A stretch of 64,000 nt of DNA from Muricea muricata (taxonomy: Eukaryota; Cnidaria; Anthozoa; Malacalcyonacea; Plexauridae), in assembly GCA_963855995.1 (NCBI GenBank), contig OY979721.1, positions 4,216,001-4,280,000 of the forward strand, in the 5' to 3' direction. Below are positions 1 through 12,000 of this stretch, piece by piece (position 1 is the stretch's first letter; every line of letters begins with the position of its first letter). The translations under genes were made by a program, and so were the position numbers. The notes below the pieces were generated by a model. It searched no databases, had not been told where the DNA came from, and saw only the letters and a list, made by a program, of their open reading frames with translations.

Positions 1-1675
1 TGTTTGCATATAAAGTGGCTAGCTTTAGACAGTTCTTGGACTGTTGCCATACCTAGTCATTTTTATACAGTAAACATTGTCTGTTGTTGCCAAAAAAATT
101 AACTATTTAAAAGATTAATTATCACGGGCACGGGGCACCATGAAATCCATTTGCCATTTTTAACTTAGCAAAGCACAAGAAACTCTGATTGAGGAATATT
201 TAAAATCTACTGCAATTTCATTTTTTTCATAGCAACTTCGTACGTGAGAAACATTTTTTAACAAAGTCTATCTAATATTGCAAGACAATAGACAAAAAAA
301 GACTAAAACAATAAAGTACAAAGCATTTTGGCACGTACTAGCCACCTAAATATAGATGAAATTTAAAAAAACTAGCATTTTTTATTGAATGATAATTTCT
401 ATTGACTAGACAATAAGTCTGAAATTAAGATGTTCTAGTCTAAATTTGTTGACACTTGCTATATTTACATTACTTGAGGATGTTTAAAAAATACATGTGA
501 CATATATACTTTAGAGAATATCAACATCATTTGTGTGATGGCCACGGGAAGGGGGGGTGGTTGGAGTGGTATTCACATGTAGCAGAATGCCAACTCAGTA
601 CATAAAATGCTTTTGAAGTGTCTATAAATTATTGAAATTTGAGGTATTGGCACTTTTGATGTTCATAATTGCAATCATAAAAGCCTTCATCTCTGTTCAG
701 AATTTTCAAAAAATGTTTTGATGGATAGCAATGTTTTTGGTTTCAATACAAAGAAATCAACAGCCATTAGATGCACACACAGACACACACACTAACAAAC
801 AACAAATTTTCCAAATGCTCCAATGGATAGTGTAATAAATTTGTTGTGTTGTCGTCACTTTTCACCATTAGATGAATGACTTTGACTTATGTAAGCATTA
901 ATGAACAGGTAGTGTATAGTCTATGTAATCTGATGATTTTTCAAAGGAGTAAACCACAAAAACCCAGGAGAATGAAACATACAACTAATGACAGGTCTGG
1001 TATCACACAGGTCTAGGTTCCATTCCTGCTGAAGGACCTATACTCTTAATGCATCCCTGGTCCCTATTTGGTTTTTCAACATGTCTCTGATTTCTACTTG
1101 AGACATGTTAACCCTTCAGAATTATCTGACATAAAGTGCCATGAAATCTTAAGTGATTTCACCCATATATTGTATTCTGGGAGACTGCAGCAATGCAATG
1201 GTTGGACAACAACAATTGTACATAATATCATTGTCAGTGATCACACACTTCTTGTCAAATGTCATTAGTCATGATTAACATGCTATGCCTTGGAAAATAT
1301 ACTGTTGTACAATTTGTAAACATGTTGTGGCCTTAACCAATAATGAAATAATCCAAATTTGACCAATTAAGAAAACTTCCCATATGGACAGAAACTTTCC
1401 AAAGAGAAATCTTATTCAGTATATACAGACCGAATAACAGTAACATAAACAGCCATTAGTGATATATACTTCAAAGAACGCATAATTCATGTCATCTAAA
1501 TATATATATATATATACTTTTTATCAAATATCTTTTATATTCTTTGCACAAAAGAATGAGCCAGATCCGTGATATTATACGAACTGTGTTCAAAACAGAG
1601 CAATTTAAATAATTTTAACAAGGGAACAGTTTCATTTGGGCAAAGGAAATTTGTGAACGCCAATTATAAGAAGGG

Positions 1676-1713
<38 letters not shown>

Positions 1714-1943
1714 TCAAGGCTTGCGTTTATATCTTTTCGCTTTATTTATAAGTCGTTCGGTTTCATTTTCGAAGCTATATCGACACAAAGCATTTCCTAA
1801 ACAGTACAACACCGACTTTTGTACAAAATAGAAACGCTTCTTGTATCGAAAGAGAAAAACTGTTGCGATTAACTTTGTAAACATTTAATGTGTGATCGAC
1901 ATTATAAAATTATCCAAGCATAAACTCGTCCATGAAACAGTAC
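1..1943 (-). other. First intron of the ZFAND4-like gene (partial)
   Basis: This stretch lies downstream, on the minus strand, of a clear GT donor at 1938-1943. I found no continuation of the ubiquitin-like fold on the minus strand here, so the next exon is probably beyond the left edge. It is AT-rich and holds short (TA)n microsatellites near 1500-1516 and 1680-1708. The small open frames show no family signature. Confidence 0.5.
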
Positions 1944-2046
1944 CTTCAAGTCGCTGGATCTTGGCTTTGACGTTCATTATTGTCTCGAAAGGACTGACAC
2001 GTAACTCGAACGCCGTTCCAGTTAGTGTTTCGATGAAGAGGTCCAT
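1944..2046 (-). CDS. ZFAND4: ZFAND4-like protein, first coding exon (ubiquitin-like domain start)
   Basis: On the minus strand an ATG at 2046-2044 opens 34 codons plus one base before a GT donor (phase 1). The peptide starts MDLFIETLTGTAFELRV and continues SPFETIMNVKAKIQRLEG. This is the first beta-hairpin and helix of a ubiquitin fold; compare the 'KTLTG...VKAKIQ' signature of ubiquitin. The LFIETLTGT-FELRVSPFET wording is characteristic of ZFAND4 (ANUBL1), which joins an N-terminal ubiquitin-like domain to a C-terminal AN1 zinc finger. Its cellular role is poorly known; AN1/ubiquitin-like proteins generally act in protein quality control. Only this exon is in the window, so the AN1 finger cannot be checked. 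Midnolin or another ubiquitin-like protein is less likely. The start is chosen because the fold begins exactly at this ATG. Confidence 0.75.
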
Positions 2047-2313
2047 GAACGTACCAAGGATAGCCGAGTTCTCGGGCTATTCGCTCGACCAAAACACAAA
2101 TTCGACTTTAAGCTTGGCCGTTTCACGGCTAATATATCTGCTTTCTACGTCATATTTGCCAAGAACAAACCATAACCATTCGATATTGAACTCACAAAGC
2201 TCTTCCGCACCACATGGGTTGAAAAACGGACAAAATCGCGACGGAAAAATACCAAGTTTTTGTGTAACTCCTTGTAAACTTCGCAATAAAATTCACCACA
2301 AAGTTATGCAGTT

Positions 2314-2332
2314 CCAATCCCCCGTGACGTCA
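2314..2332. promoter_or_regulatory. CCAAT plus CRE palindrome upstream of the ZFAND4-like start
   Basis: A CCAAT pentamer (2314-2318) and a perfect CRE palindrome TGACGTCA (2325-2332) lie about 270-290 bp upstream of the ATG at 2046, next to a CpG-rich patch near 2380-2400. CRE/CCAAT pairs are typical of housekeeping promoters. Promoter function is inferred from motifs and position only. Confidence 0.4.
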
Positions 2333-2664
2333 TGTTGCCATGACAATAAAACCCTCAAGAACAAGATTGAAAAAAACATGGCCCGCCTTCGCGCGCGAAA
2401 CTTCTACATTTTTGGGCCGATTTTTTAAAGTGTTTATCCTTTCCGACCAAACTTGGAGAGAGCCATTGCATCATTGCATCTGCAAAAAACAAAGTGATCC
2501 CGCTAGTTTTGGGAATAGGTTTAGCTTTAAGTGAAACAAGTTTCGTGGCAAATTACCGCAAACGTCACAAAGTCATTATATAAAGCCGTTTCCTTTCCTG
2601 TCACGAAATCATTTAGGCGTCCAAAAGTCACGAAAAATATATAAGGTGGAACTGCTAATTGTAA

Positions 2665-3785
2665 AACAGCTTTTTCCCCCAGTGTGAAACGTGATCCACT
2701 CCCCCCCTGCCTTTACCACCCTCTACTATAAATGTTCTATTCACAAGTGGCCCAATCTCGTAGTAATCGGTTTTCTACTACAAGTGAACATGTTTGTCTC
2801 TACGATAGATGTTTATAAGAAATGTAAATTTACTATGCGTTGATTAATATTCTTTTAGGGTCATAGAGTGGTATTTAGGCTTTTGAACATCAGCGACAGT
2901 GGCGTCGCCAGGGTGCTGATGCTAGTGGGGCGGGGAACAAGCGCCTAAGGCGCGAGATGCCTAAGGTTTTTAGGGCGGCTCCCTCAAGAATTTTATATTT
3001 CTAGGGTCGCTGAAACCTATTTTTAGCATATTCAAGCTGGTTTATTGCTAATCTAAAAGCCAGACATCGCTGATTTTTCTGCCCGTTAGAAATTTAAACA
3101 ATAATCTGTCCCTTCCCCTCCCCCCCCCCCCCCTACACTTTACACTTCAGATTAAGAAAAATCTTAAAAACTATAATGAAAATAACTGGAAGGACACGTC
3201 CCCTCAGTCCTCTCCCCGGCGACACCACTGGTACGAGCCCAGCAAATATCGCCAAAAATTGCACAAACATTACACTGAAAGACTTTACTAGTGCCTAGTA
3301 AGTTTTTATTTCTTATAATTACAATTCTTAAAGACAAATATGTTCATTTACAGTAGAAACCCACTTCAAAGAGGGGTCTTTATCCTGATTATTTTTATAA
3401 TCGTGCGGATAATTAATGGCAGGATGGGATTTAACCTCAGGCACGCAATTCGTGACCATGTGACTTTGATTTTTAATTTGTACACGCGAAAGGCATTTGC
3501 ATTCCTAGCTTGAGAAAGTTGGAAATCTACAAAGGGTCTATAAAACAGTGAATATTAGGATTTTTTAGTAATCCATACCGGCTTTGGTAAAGCATAATCC
3601 CAGGGTGGTAAAGGGTATAACAGAGCGAATATCTCTGCGTCTGAAATGTAAAATGCTTGATTTTGGTGCGCTGAAACGGGATTCTCAATAAAATTGCTCT
3701 GTGAAACGAGAATATGTTTTCTCCCTGCTGTGAAACGTCATCGATAATCCACCTTTCCACCCTCTATTCCAAGATGTTTCGTGAC
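2665..3785. repeat. Region bounded by related ~70-bp direct repeats
   Basis: A block at about 2670-2750 (GTGAAACGTGATCCACT..., then 'accaccctctac') is repeated in degraded form at about 3717-3785 (GTGAAACGTCATCGAT..., then 'ccaccctctattcc'). Between them lie a poly-C tract (3120-3133) and a GC-rich patch resembling the 'cagggtggat' ends of other elements in this window. This looks like an old composite insertion. No coding sequence is supported here. Confidence 0.35.
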
Positions 3786-3794
3786 ATTTGCATG

Positions 3795-4010
3795 CCTACC
3801 AGTGTGGACCTTTAACCATTTAGACGAAATTTTGAAAAAATTCGAAACAGGCAAAAATATTACCACATCTTGAAAGAGCATCCTAAATTTAGTAAAATTG
3901 CAAAGTTTGGTTGCAAAATGTTCTAAAATTAAATATGGAAAATATATAGCCTTGCGAATTTGGCAAATTTGTATACATTTGTAACGCGGGTGGAAAATAA
4001 TAGTTAAGGT
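3795..4010 (+). mobile_element. Single arm of a foldback MITE (family of 59199-59564)
   Basis: The order of motifs 'tggacc', 'cttgaaagagcatcctaaa', 'tttagtaaaattgcaaagt', 'ttggttgcaaaatgttc' and 'atatagccttgcg' matches one arm of the palindromic element at 59199-59564. A third relic is at 62540-62720. Only one arm is visible, so this is a degraded copy. Confidence 0.55.
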
Positions 4011-4082
4011 TATGCCTCACTTTTTCAGGGGGGAGAAGAGTTATTAACTTCAGAGATGGTGAAACTTGTTTAGTGCCCTGAT

Positions 4083-4480
4083 GAGAATTGCGGCTTCAAA
4101 ACCGCCTCCTCTCGGCTTCCGGTAAAAGACTTTCGCTTGTCAATGCAACTTTCGCCAACTCTCATGCAACTCTTGTTTTCGTTTGATCAGGTCATGATAG
4201 TTGAGAAAACGTTCATACAAACTCTCGCTTCTCAACCCTCATGCAACTCTTGTTCTCGTTTGACCAACACATAAGACTTCAAATCAGAAAACTTTCATAC
4301 AAATTTTGGTTTCTGACAGTTTCTCAACTCACATCACAGTTAATAAAATAGATTATTTTATTATAGTCTATTTTATTATATAACTGTGCTTGCATGAGCT
4401 CTCATGCCATTCGTTTGATATGAGAACGAGAGTTGAGAAAATCTGAAACTGGAGAGATTCTATATAAACCGCATTCGAGC
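4083..4480. repeat. Dispersed 'CTCATGCAACTCTTG' repeat with inverted halves
   Basis: The motif CTCATGCAACTCTTGTTCTCG recurs at about 4162 and 4240 and reads in the opposite sense ('gagaacgagagttgagaa') near 4420-4440. An AT-rich palindrome (about 4340-4382) sits at the centre. The same motif recurs near 8648, across 50270-50640 and near 61080-61230. It is a foldback-type repeat with no coding capacity. Confidence 0.5.
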
Positions 4481-4699
4481 GAGACTTGTGGGAAGTCTGC
4501 CATCATAGATAGAAAATAGCTAGAAAATTTTATCTAAACTGTCAGCCTAAGTTAATTTCCACAGAGCTAGAGCGTGTACAAACTAGCTATAATATGTAAA
4601 TTTTTTACAAAGTTTAAAGTATGAAAATGTGATAATAAGTAAATTGATAGCAACTTAGATATACATACAAAAGATTAGAATTAAGGTGACAACATATTT

Positions 4700-6130
4700 A
4701 CAAGCTGATTTCCTTTAATAAGTCCTTAATAATGTGAGAAGAAATTTTTGTTTGGAAGCAGCAGCCCTAAATTCCTTTGGTAAAGAATTCCAATGAGTTG
4801 CTCTATCAAGAAGGTTTTTTTTTAACTGGCACGAGGTTGGGGTGAACAAAGCGAGTTCGTAACATCTCTGAGTTCATAATACATTTTTATGGTTAAACAG
4901 ATTGGAAAGTGATTCAGGATCCATCTCTTTCAATAATTTGAACATCAATTTTGCCTTTGCCTTCTTTCTTTACACTTTGATTCGTGGGGTGGTAAATTGG
5001 ACTTTGCTCTTGCCTGCCTGGGGTTAGCAGTAGGCGGGGGAAATGTATGGCGTTTTCCCTATCTTTGTCAAAGAAATGGTGGAGGTGCCTTCTTGATTCC
5101 TTTCTTTATATGCACGATTCTTGAAGGATTCCCGCTCATGATCCTTGAATGCACAGTTGGTTAAAGATTCCGAACCACTGCTCTTCGTGGTTTCAAGCAA
5201 ATGCAGTTGTGTTCCTTAACAAGTCCTGGTAATGAGTATGGTTGTAATCTATTGGTTGTAATCCGATCTGTTTTCTAGTTTTTGTAACACTTGTAGCCGT
5301 TTAGACTGTGTTTCTCAAAAAACGTCACAAAATTTAGAGCAATAATCAAAAGAAGTTAAGGGCGACAACACAATTATACATAGTAAGAAGAGTATCATTA
5401 TTAACAAATGGTTTTAAACGTCGAAGAACAAATAATCCTGAAAGTTACGGTTTTAAGATATTTTCAGTATTGCTCATCCAGGTAAAATGTTGGGCAATTT
5501 CAACCCCTTGCATTTCGCATTGTTTGGCATGTTCAATCGATTTGTTAATTGCCTATTGAAACTTTGGGATACTCACTTGAAATTTTTGTTAATATATGTG
5601 TAGAATCTATCAGTATAAATTCAATTTTCGCTACTAAAAAGAGTAGCAGCCTTAAAATCGAGCCTTGGGGCACGCACTTTATTATACGTCAGACGATGTG
5701 GACCCATTTAATTGGCATTTTTGAGTGCGATTTGCTAGGTATGATCGTAAAAGTGATAAGGCAGGCCCCCTGATTTCACATATCTCCAATTTCTTTAATA
5801 AAATTTCATGATCAACCGTGTCAAAAGCTTAGGTGGACTAAAACAACCAATTAAATCTTTTCCTGCATGTCTATATTCATATACCAACTATTTGTGCAGT
5901 CCAATAACGCAGTATGAAATTTTCGAAAGCCAAATTGTCAATCACTAAGGAGTTCATGTTTGGTTAAATAATCGTACAGTTGTTCATATAAGACTCTTTC
6001 CATTATCTTACTTACAATTGGTGAAACTGAAATTGGCCGGTAATTACCAGCCGAATTACGTTGTCCAGACTTATAAAGATGTGTTACTTTAGCTACTTTC
6101 TATTCCAAGGGAAAGAGCACAAAGTGAACA
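4700..6130 (-). pseudogene. Degraded non-LTR retrotransposon reverse transcriptase
   Basis: Read on the minus strand from about 6130, three frames give pieces of a LINE reverse transcriptase: 'VTHLYKSGQRNSAGNYRPIS' and then 'VSKIMERVLYEQLYDYL', a remnant 'QFGFRK' block, a frame-shifted stretch matching the 'FDTVDHEILLKKL' region, and a 'VPQGSILGP'-like remnant near 5670. Near 4780-4860 there is a typical LINE C-terminal tail (frame pieces like 'ELRDVTNSLCSPQPRAS'). Many stops and frameshifts interrupt it, so it is inactive. NYRPIS is the conserved RT-1 motif of CR1/jockey-like elements. The clade cannot be fixed by eye. No target-site duplication was found. Confidence 0.75.
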
Positions 6131-7370
6131 ACAGCCTGATTGAAGAAGACATGCTAAGGGCTTTTTTAAGGGTCATTTGGGATTTTTTGAGTTTGCATCG
6201 GCGTTTGCTTAGTGTTTTGCTTAATGTTTGCATCGACATATTTTTACAGTATTTTTTAGGGTTTATAGCTATCAATTGAGACGAAAGGCCTGTTCCTTTC
6301 TGCTGTCACTCTACTTTGTGTACGCTGTCTTCCATATTGTATTGTTTGTCTCATGTTGATGTAACTGTTTCTTACGCTTTACTTGTTGGTACTTATTTTC
6401 TATGATTGCATATAAGTGACAAATTGATAAGTGACTTTTTTGCATTTGCACCACAGCAACCCAATCTCCTGGTTTTGTTTCCTGTGTGTACCAGTGAACT
6501 CAATGTAACTCAATATAACTGGAAGGCTACCTGAGGCGGGAAATTTGAAGCCAAACATCACCAGACCCCCACAAGAAAAAACATGCGCGGCCATCTAAGG
6601 AATGTATACAAAAGCCATCCGATAACGATCAAAAATGAGCTGAAACACTTCTAAAGTTTTAACAAAATGTAATCAAAACAATGGTCAAATGACTATCTTT
6701 TAAACTTAACCTTCTTGACCAAATTCATTTAAATAAAAGGCAATTTTTACGCGAATGCGTACAGCCAAGAGTGGCGATCGTCACGGCGACCAAAGTTATT
6801 TCGTTTTCGAAGTTATTTTTTCCTTTTAATTACTGTAGCTTATACGCATTTCAAGTGCTCTAAGACAAATATAAATAAAAACCAACATAAGCACAGTTTT
6901 GACTACTCATATTTGATAAAACAAAATTTTACAAACCGCGATTACTTTTTCCGACATTCCGAAAGATATTACAAAACTTTTCGATGCGAGTTTTCGAAAA
7001 CCTTTTACTCTTCGTTTCGCACATCCATGGCTCGGTTATCCAGAAACTTCATTGGTTTAAGTCTAAGATAAAAGAACTGCGGCAAAAATTCTTTTACAAA
7101 AGTTCCAAAAGGCAAATGTTCAAATATCCGAAGTACAAAAACTTTGTTGAAATAATCCCAATATTTTGAACTGACCTGAGGTCTTTTCCAGCTCCTGTTT
7201 CCATATTACAACTTATCATTATAAGAAACTTGATTTCTCTTTATCATTTCGGTATCAACGCAGAATATGACTTGCTTTTGGGCCAAAAAACTTTTCATAG
7301 CAAAAAAATACCAGTTTGTAATTCATCACTCCTTGTAATTAGCACGCGGGACTGTCGCGAAGCTGAACTC
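6131..7370. other. Intergenic sequence, nothing recognised
   Basis: AT-rich sequence without a supported gene. Near 6457-6490 a fragment ('caatctcctggttttgttt...') matches the edge of the interspersed repeat seen at 22729-22990. Short open frames show no conserved motif. Confidence 0.4.
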
Positions 7371-7416
7371 GCGTGAAATGACCCCCAGACACGCGTGTCT
7401 GGAGGTCATTTCACGC
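7371..7416. repeat. Near-perfect 46-bp palindrome (hairpin)
   Basis: GCGTGAAATGACC at 7371-7383 is mirrored by GGTCATTTCACGC at 7404-7416. The inner part CCAGACACG/CGTGTCTGG is also complementary, with only a C/A mismatch between them. The arms are about 23 bp with essentially no loop. It lies just left of a degraded interspersed repeat. Confidence 0.7.
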
Positions 7417-7435
7417 AAAATTTGGCTTTAAATCC

Positions 7436-8115
7436 TGTAGCCTGGTGTGTACTGCGTACAGTTGTTGCAATGGCACCCATTTTGAATGTGTGAATATTTT
7501 ATATAATATTAAACAATTATTGAATGAGGTCGAGCAGAATATGATGAATTATCAAGGCAGAGATTTGTGTTATCTGCCGAAGCCGGAAGCTGAGGCAGAT
7601 AACACAAACCGAGGCCTTAGTAATTCCTCATATCTTGCGAGAACCGAATTCAATAATTGTTTTATTGTTTATTAAGAGGTCGGCGAACCTTTCCTTTGAG
7701 GAAGCCATTTGTATTTTCCTGGTATTGACAAAACCCGCATGAATTAGCGTGACGTCATATCGTGTTACATTGTTTTTCAATATACGACGAAATGTCTCAT
7801 AATGTCGTATATTTATTTCCAATATACCACGGTGAAGTCATAACCCCAAATTTGGGCAATTACCAAGCGGATATGACGATTTCACCGACAGCTATTAACC
7901 AATCAAACTCTTGAAATATTTTCAATAAAATAAAATAATAAATTTGAATAGCGTAATAAAGAAACGAACCTCTGGAAACGAACAAATTTATATTAATATT
8001 TTCTCAACTCTATAAGCTTTCCATGTATTATCGAGAAGTTTTGTGGCACTTTTTTTAGTGATTTTCGGCACTAACTTTTAAAGCGCAGTGTGGTACTGGT
8101 ATAAAGAAGAACCAG
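7436..8115 (+). repeat. Interspersed repeat with internal insertion (copy 1)
   Basis: The ends match the repeat at 22729-22990: 'tgcgtacagttgttgcaatgg' at the left, and 'taatattttctcaactctat', 'catgtattatcgagaa' and 'ttttcggcactaa' at the right. Here the two ends are separated by about 430 bp. That segment carries a hairpin (gttatctgcc.../...ggcagataac near 7570-7602), suggesting an element inserted into an older one. Confidence 0.5.
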
Positions 8116-8287
8116 TACCGGAATCACATGTCTGTATTTGCACTGACTTTTTGTAAACTTGCATCGACATTTTTCATGTTAGCAGTGTCCCTTGTCGTAA
8201 TGCGGCCACTGATTCCACTGATCAACAACACAGGATTTTTTTCGGAGTATAAATAGCTGTGTGAATGTGTGATAATGAGACTGGAGC

Positions 8288-8541
8288 CAGGGACGTAGCC
8301 AGAACTTTCAAAGGGGGGGGGGGAACTCTGCTGATACTAATAATTGTGATAGGTTTGACGCGCCTATCGCGTTAAATACTAGGGAGGTTTAGCAAAGAGA
8401 CGTGACGTCAATGCGACGTAAAATTCCGTGATTACCCATCTCCAGATTTGCTCAAGGCATTTCCACATCGTTTTTACCTCGCTTTGGCGTTGTCAAAGGC
8501 GTTGTGTCGTCTTTGTGGCTCCCCCCCTGGCTACGTCTTTG
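8288..8541. mobile_element. hAT-type MITE with 8-bp target-site duplication
   Basis: The element begins CAGGGACGTAGCCAG and ends CTGGCTACGTCTTTG, giving 15-bp terminal inverted repeats with two mismatches. It is flanked by a perfect 8-bp direct repeat ACTGGAGC at 8280-8287 and 8542-8549. Eight-base duplications and CAGGG...-type ends are diagnostic of hAT transposons. It is 254 bp with no transposase. A poly-G run follows the left end. Confidence 0.88.
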
Positions 8542-9072
8542 ACTGGAGCTTTTCAAAGTCACTCGGGGAGTTTTATTAATTAACTTAGTAAACTGATATA
8601 ATTCATACAGCAACTTTATTTTCTTAGTGGCTGAATCAGGTTCAACTCTCATGCAACTCTTGTTCTTGTTTGACCAGGGAGAAAACACTCATTACAACTT
8701 TCGCTTCTAATTTGGCAATTTTAGCTGGGGCTGTGGAACACAGGAACAGATCCTGATTTGGGCGTACAGTGTCATTTCTTGGCATACAAAGAGGGGCCGC
8801 AAAATTTGGCACGACTTTATTTACATTTGACAAGCGTCGGTGTCACATTGCGAGTCGGGTGTGGAATGTCGCATACATAATAAAATATTTTTGGTGAAAA
8901 AGATTGTGGCGTTTGAGTCGAATTAACTTGACAAATTTTTGCTGATTTTGTTCTAAAATCCTCTCTTTTGTGCATGAACACGACAGATTAACGTCCTCCT
9001 GGTACTTTGAAGTGATTTCGAACGAGATTCTCGCCTGAATTCGTTTGGATTTATTTACTTCGTAAAGTTGAT

Positions 9073-12000
9073 ATGGCCGATAAAAGTAAAATTTTAAAAT
9101 GGACCTTGTTCGTTTTCACTGTTGTTTTTTGGGTAAGTTTGCTGTGTTAAACGCTTTTTAAATATGGCTGCTTGAAATGTCTGTGTTATGTAGTTTTGCG
9201 GTTGATTATGTGCGAAAAAGTCAGGAAAATCTAATATTAAACTTGGCCGATAAGATAAAAACATGCCGAAAATTTGTAATACTCTCAGTACTGTTTATGC
9301 AGTAAATTTGAAATATTTTTGTGTATAACACTTGTTGTATCGCTGTCTATTATGATAAGCGATTATCAAGAGTTTTTTTAAAGACAAACTATGGCAAATA
9401 CATCAGTTTTTTCTTTACTACAGTACAAACTATTGCATTTATATTGTTTTGGATGCATAGTGCGTAGTATTTGAGAGAAACTTTATAAGAATATTGGGCC
9501 ACAAAGGATGACTATTCAAAAGGTGTCATACCGTAAAAAGTATAGCGTTATATGCTTGTATAAAGACCCTGCACAGACCAGGGTAATATGTGTTGGGAAC
9601 AACAAAGTTGTTAATATATGGTTGTGCGTTTTAAAACTATCCCATAAAGTTGCTTGGCGATAAATAACAGGACACGTTAAAATAGGCATTGACAACAATT
9701 GGCTATAACCTGCATTTACCACAATTTTACTGCCTTACTAAACTAAGTTATGCTACAAAACACACTGGACACTTTTCTAAAGTGTAGTCTGTTAAACTTT
9801 GGGTGCAAGTTGAAGCAGTATAAAGTTTTTTAAAGGTTGGTTGTGACAATGTAGAAAGACTTGTATAAGGTTTTAAGTTATGCAGGAATTTTAGACAATT
9901 AAAATTTGTAATGGACTGGCCACTTAAACATCAAACCGCAATATAGGTTGCTGATTGGTGTGTTAACTCATTGTAGTGCAATCTGCCTCATACTAGCAGA
10001 TTTCATGTTTTGCACTTGGAAAGTGCCGAAAATTTTGAGGGGAAGTGAGAGGGGGTGGGTGAAGGGTATAGCTGCACTCTATGGCATAGCTTTAAGAAGG
10101 ATGTGTTTGTGGGGTAGGATCAAATCACTAAGGGTGATTCTATGCTGGTGTTTAATAGATAGGTTAAAAGTGAAATGTAAAATTATAGTTTAGTTTAATA
10201 GTATATAATGGTATAAATTTAATAGTATAAGTATAGTTTAGTATAGTTTAGTTTAATTCTCCTCCAGTAATAACACTGGATCAATAGGGGGTGATCTTTA
10301 CTGGACCTCCAAAGAAAACAGTTTAGAACTGATAGAGCTATCCAGTATAAATAAGGTTATTTTAATTTTGGTTTCATTCTGTAGTAAAAAGAAGTTGATA
10401 AAAGATGATCCTTACTGGACCTCTAGGAAGAACAGTTTAGAACTGATAGAGTTATCTAGTATAAATAAAGTTAGTTTAGTTTCAGTTTCCTCCTGTAGTA
10501 ACACTGGATCAATAAGAGATGATCCTTATTGGATCTCCGGGAAGAACAGATTAGAACTGATAGAGCTGTCCAGTATAAATAGATTAAGATACTTTAGTTT
10601 GCGAAACATTTCCAAACTTCGTTCTTTTATTTCAGACAATCGGAGGCCTTATGATGGGCGTTGGTTTTTACTCTGTCACGCAAAAGAATGAGTACACAGA
10701 GTTTACAAGCACATCAACAGATCCTGGTGCTCTGATTGTTGCCGTGGGCTTCATCATCTTCTTCGTGTCTTTTGCTGGGACCATTGGAGCCCTTCGTGAA
10801 AACACCACTCTTCTGCGAATTGTAAGTGATTTTGCTGTAAATGAAAGACCTTTTAATCCAGAGATCATGGAGCTAGAGGCCAGAGGTGTACTTTTTTTTT
10901 GAAATAAATCAGTGAAATTTCTAAAAAATATGTAAAAGTCTTGCAAGAAAAGCAAATTATTTCCAAACAAAGTGTTTCTTGGTTACAAAACTCAGACCTG
11001 CCAACTCTCCTGACATAGTTGGGAGTCTCCTGATATGGCTGTGCAAATTTTCAGGACTGGCATTGGCGAGTTACAATTTATCAGTCTTTATTGATGATTT
11101 TTACGTCGATCTTATTGATCAAACTTTACATGAAGAATAAAGTAGATTTTATGCTATATAAACATTCATTCAGCTAGGGGACGCTGTCTGAACTAACGCA
11201 GGGGTGGATCCAGCAGTGTTTTTTTAGGTGGGTGCCGGGTGAGTCGAGTGGCAAAGGCGCGAGGCCCCTAGGGGTGGTCTGGAGCATTCCCCCCTGAAAA
11301 TTTTGAAAATTAGAACCCCAGAAGTACCATTTTGTGCAATTTGAACACTGAATTATGAGCTTCAGCTTGACGTAAAAAAAAGGAAAAGCCTTTGAAATTA
11401 TACCATATTTCTGAGCTAAATATCCTGTGTAATTTTCATGTAAGCCTGGCCACAAAATGACTGGACAAGTAAAGCATGCTTACATGAAGTACATGCAATA
11501 TTGAAAAGTTAAAATGGCGACGAATGTGGATTTTTAATATAAAACAAGATGCTCCATGGAGCGTTTACTCGCTGGGGCTTGTACTGAAATGATTATGTGA
11601 GATATTGATCTGGGCACAGTTTCTATTTACTATGATCTGAGATACTTCAATATTCAGATTTCAGAACAAAATGATTGTCAGGAGTAATAAACATAAACTG
11701 GCTAATGATCTGTCCTCTGGCACAACTTGCTTGATTTTCGTAAATAGGCTATTTTTCAATGGCAAGCCTCGACGAGTGGCCTTTATATTCGTTTTATATT
11801 TTATAATATAAAACGATTTCTTTGTTTATATTTGAGTCTTTTTGATTGTTATTTAACCGTCTTTTAATTTCTCTTTTCAATATCGAATACTTATAATGAT
11901 GGGCATTTACTGAGATTATAGTAATACTGATTTTTTGCACCCCCCAACAGGGGTGCGCACCCCTGTGCACCCCTCCCCTAAATCCACCCCTGAATTTAGA

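Noticed and set aside
1892-2428. Plus-strand open frame of 178 codons
   Set aside because: It starts at a GTG, has no family signature, and overlaps on the opposite strand the clear ubiquitin-like start exon with proper splice donor.
10368-10691. Plus-strand frame of 107 codons before tetraspanin exon 2
   Set aside because: Made of the ~110-bp repeat; the frame into exon 2 is not the tetraspanin frame.
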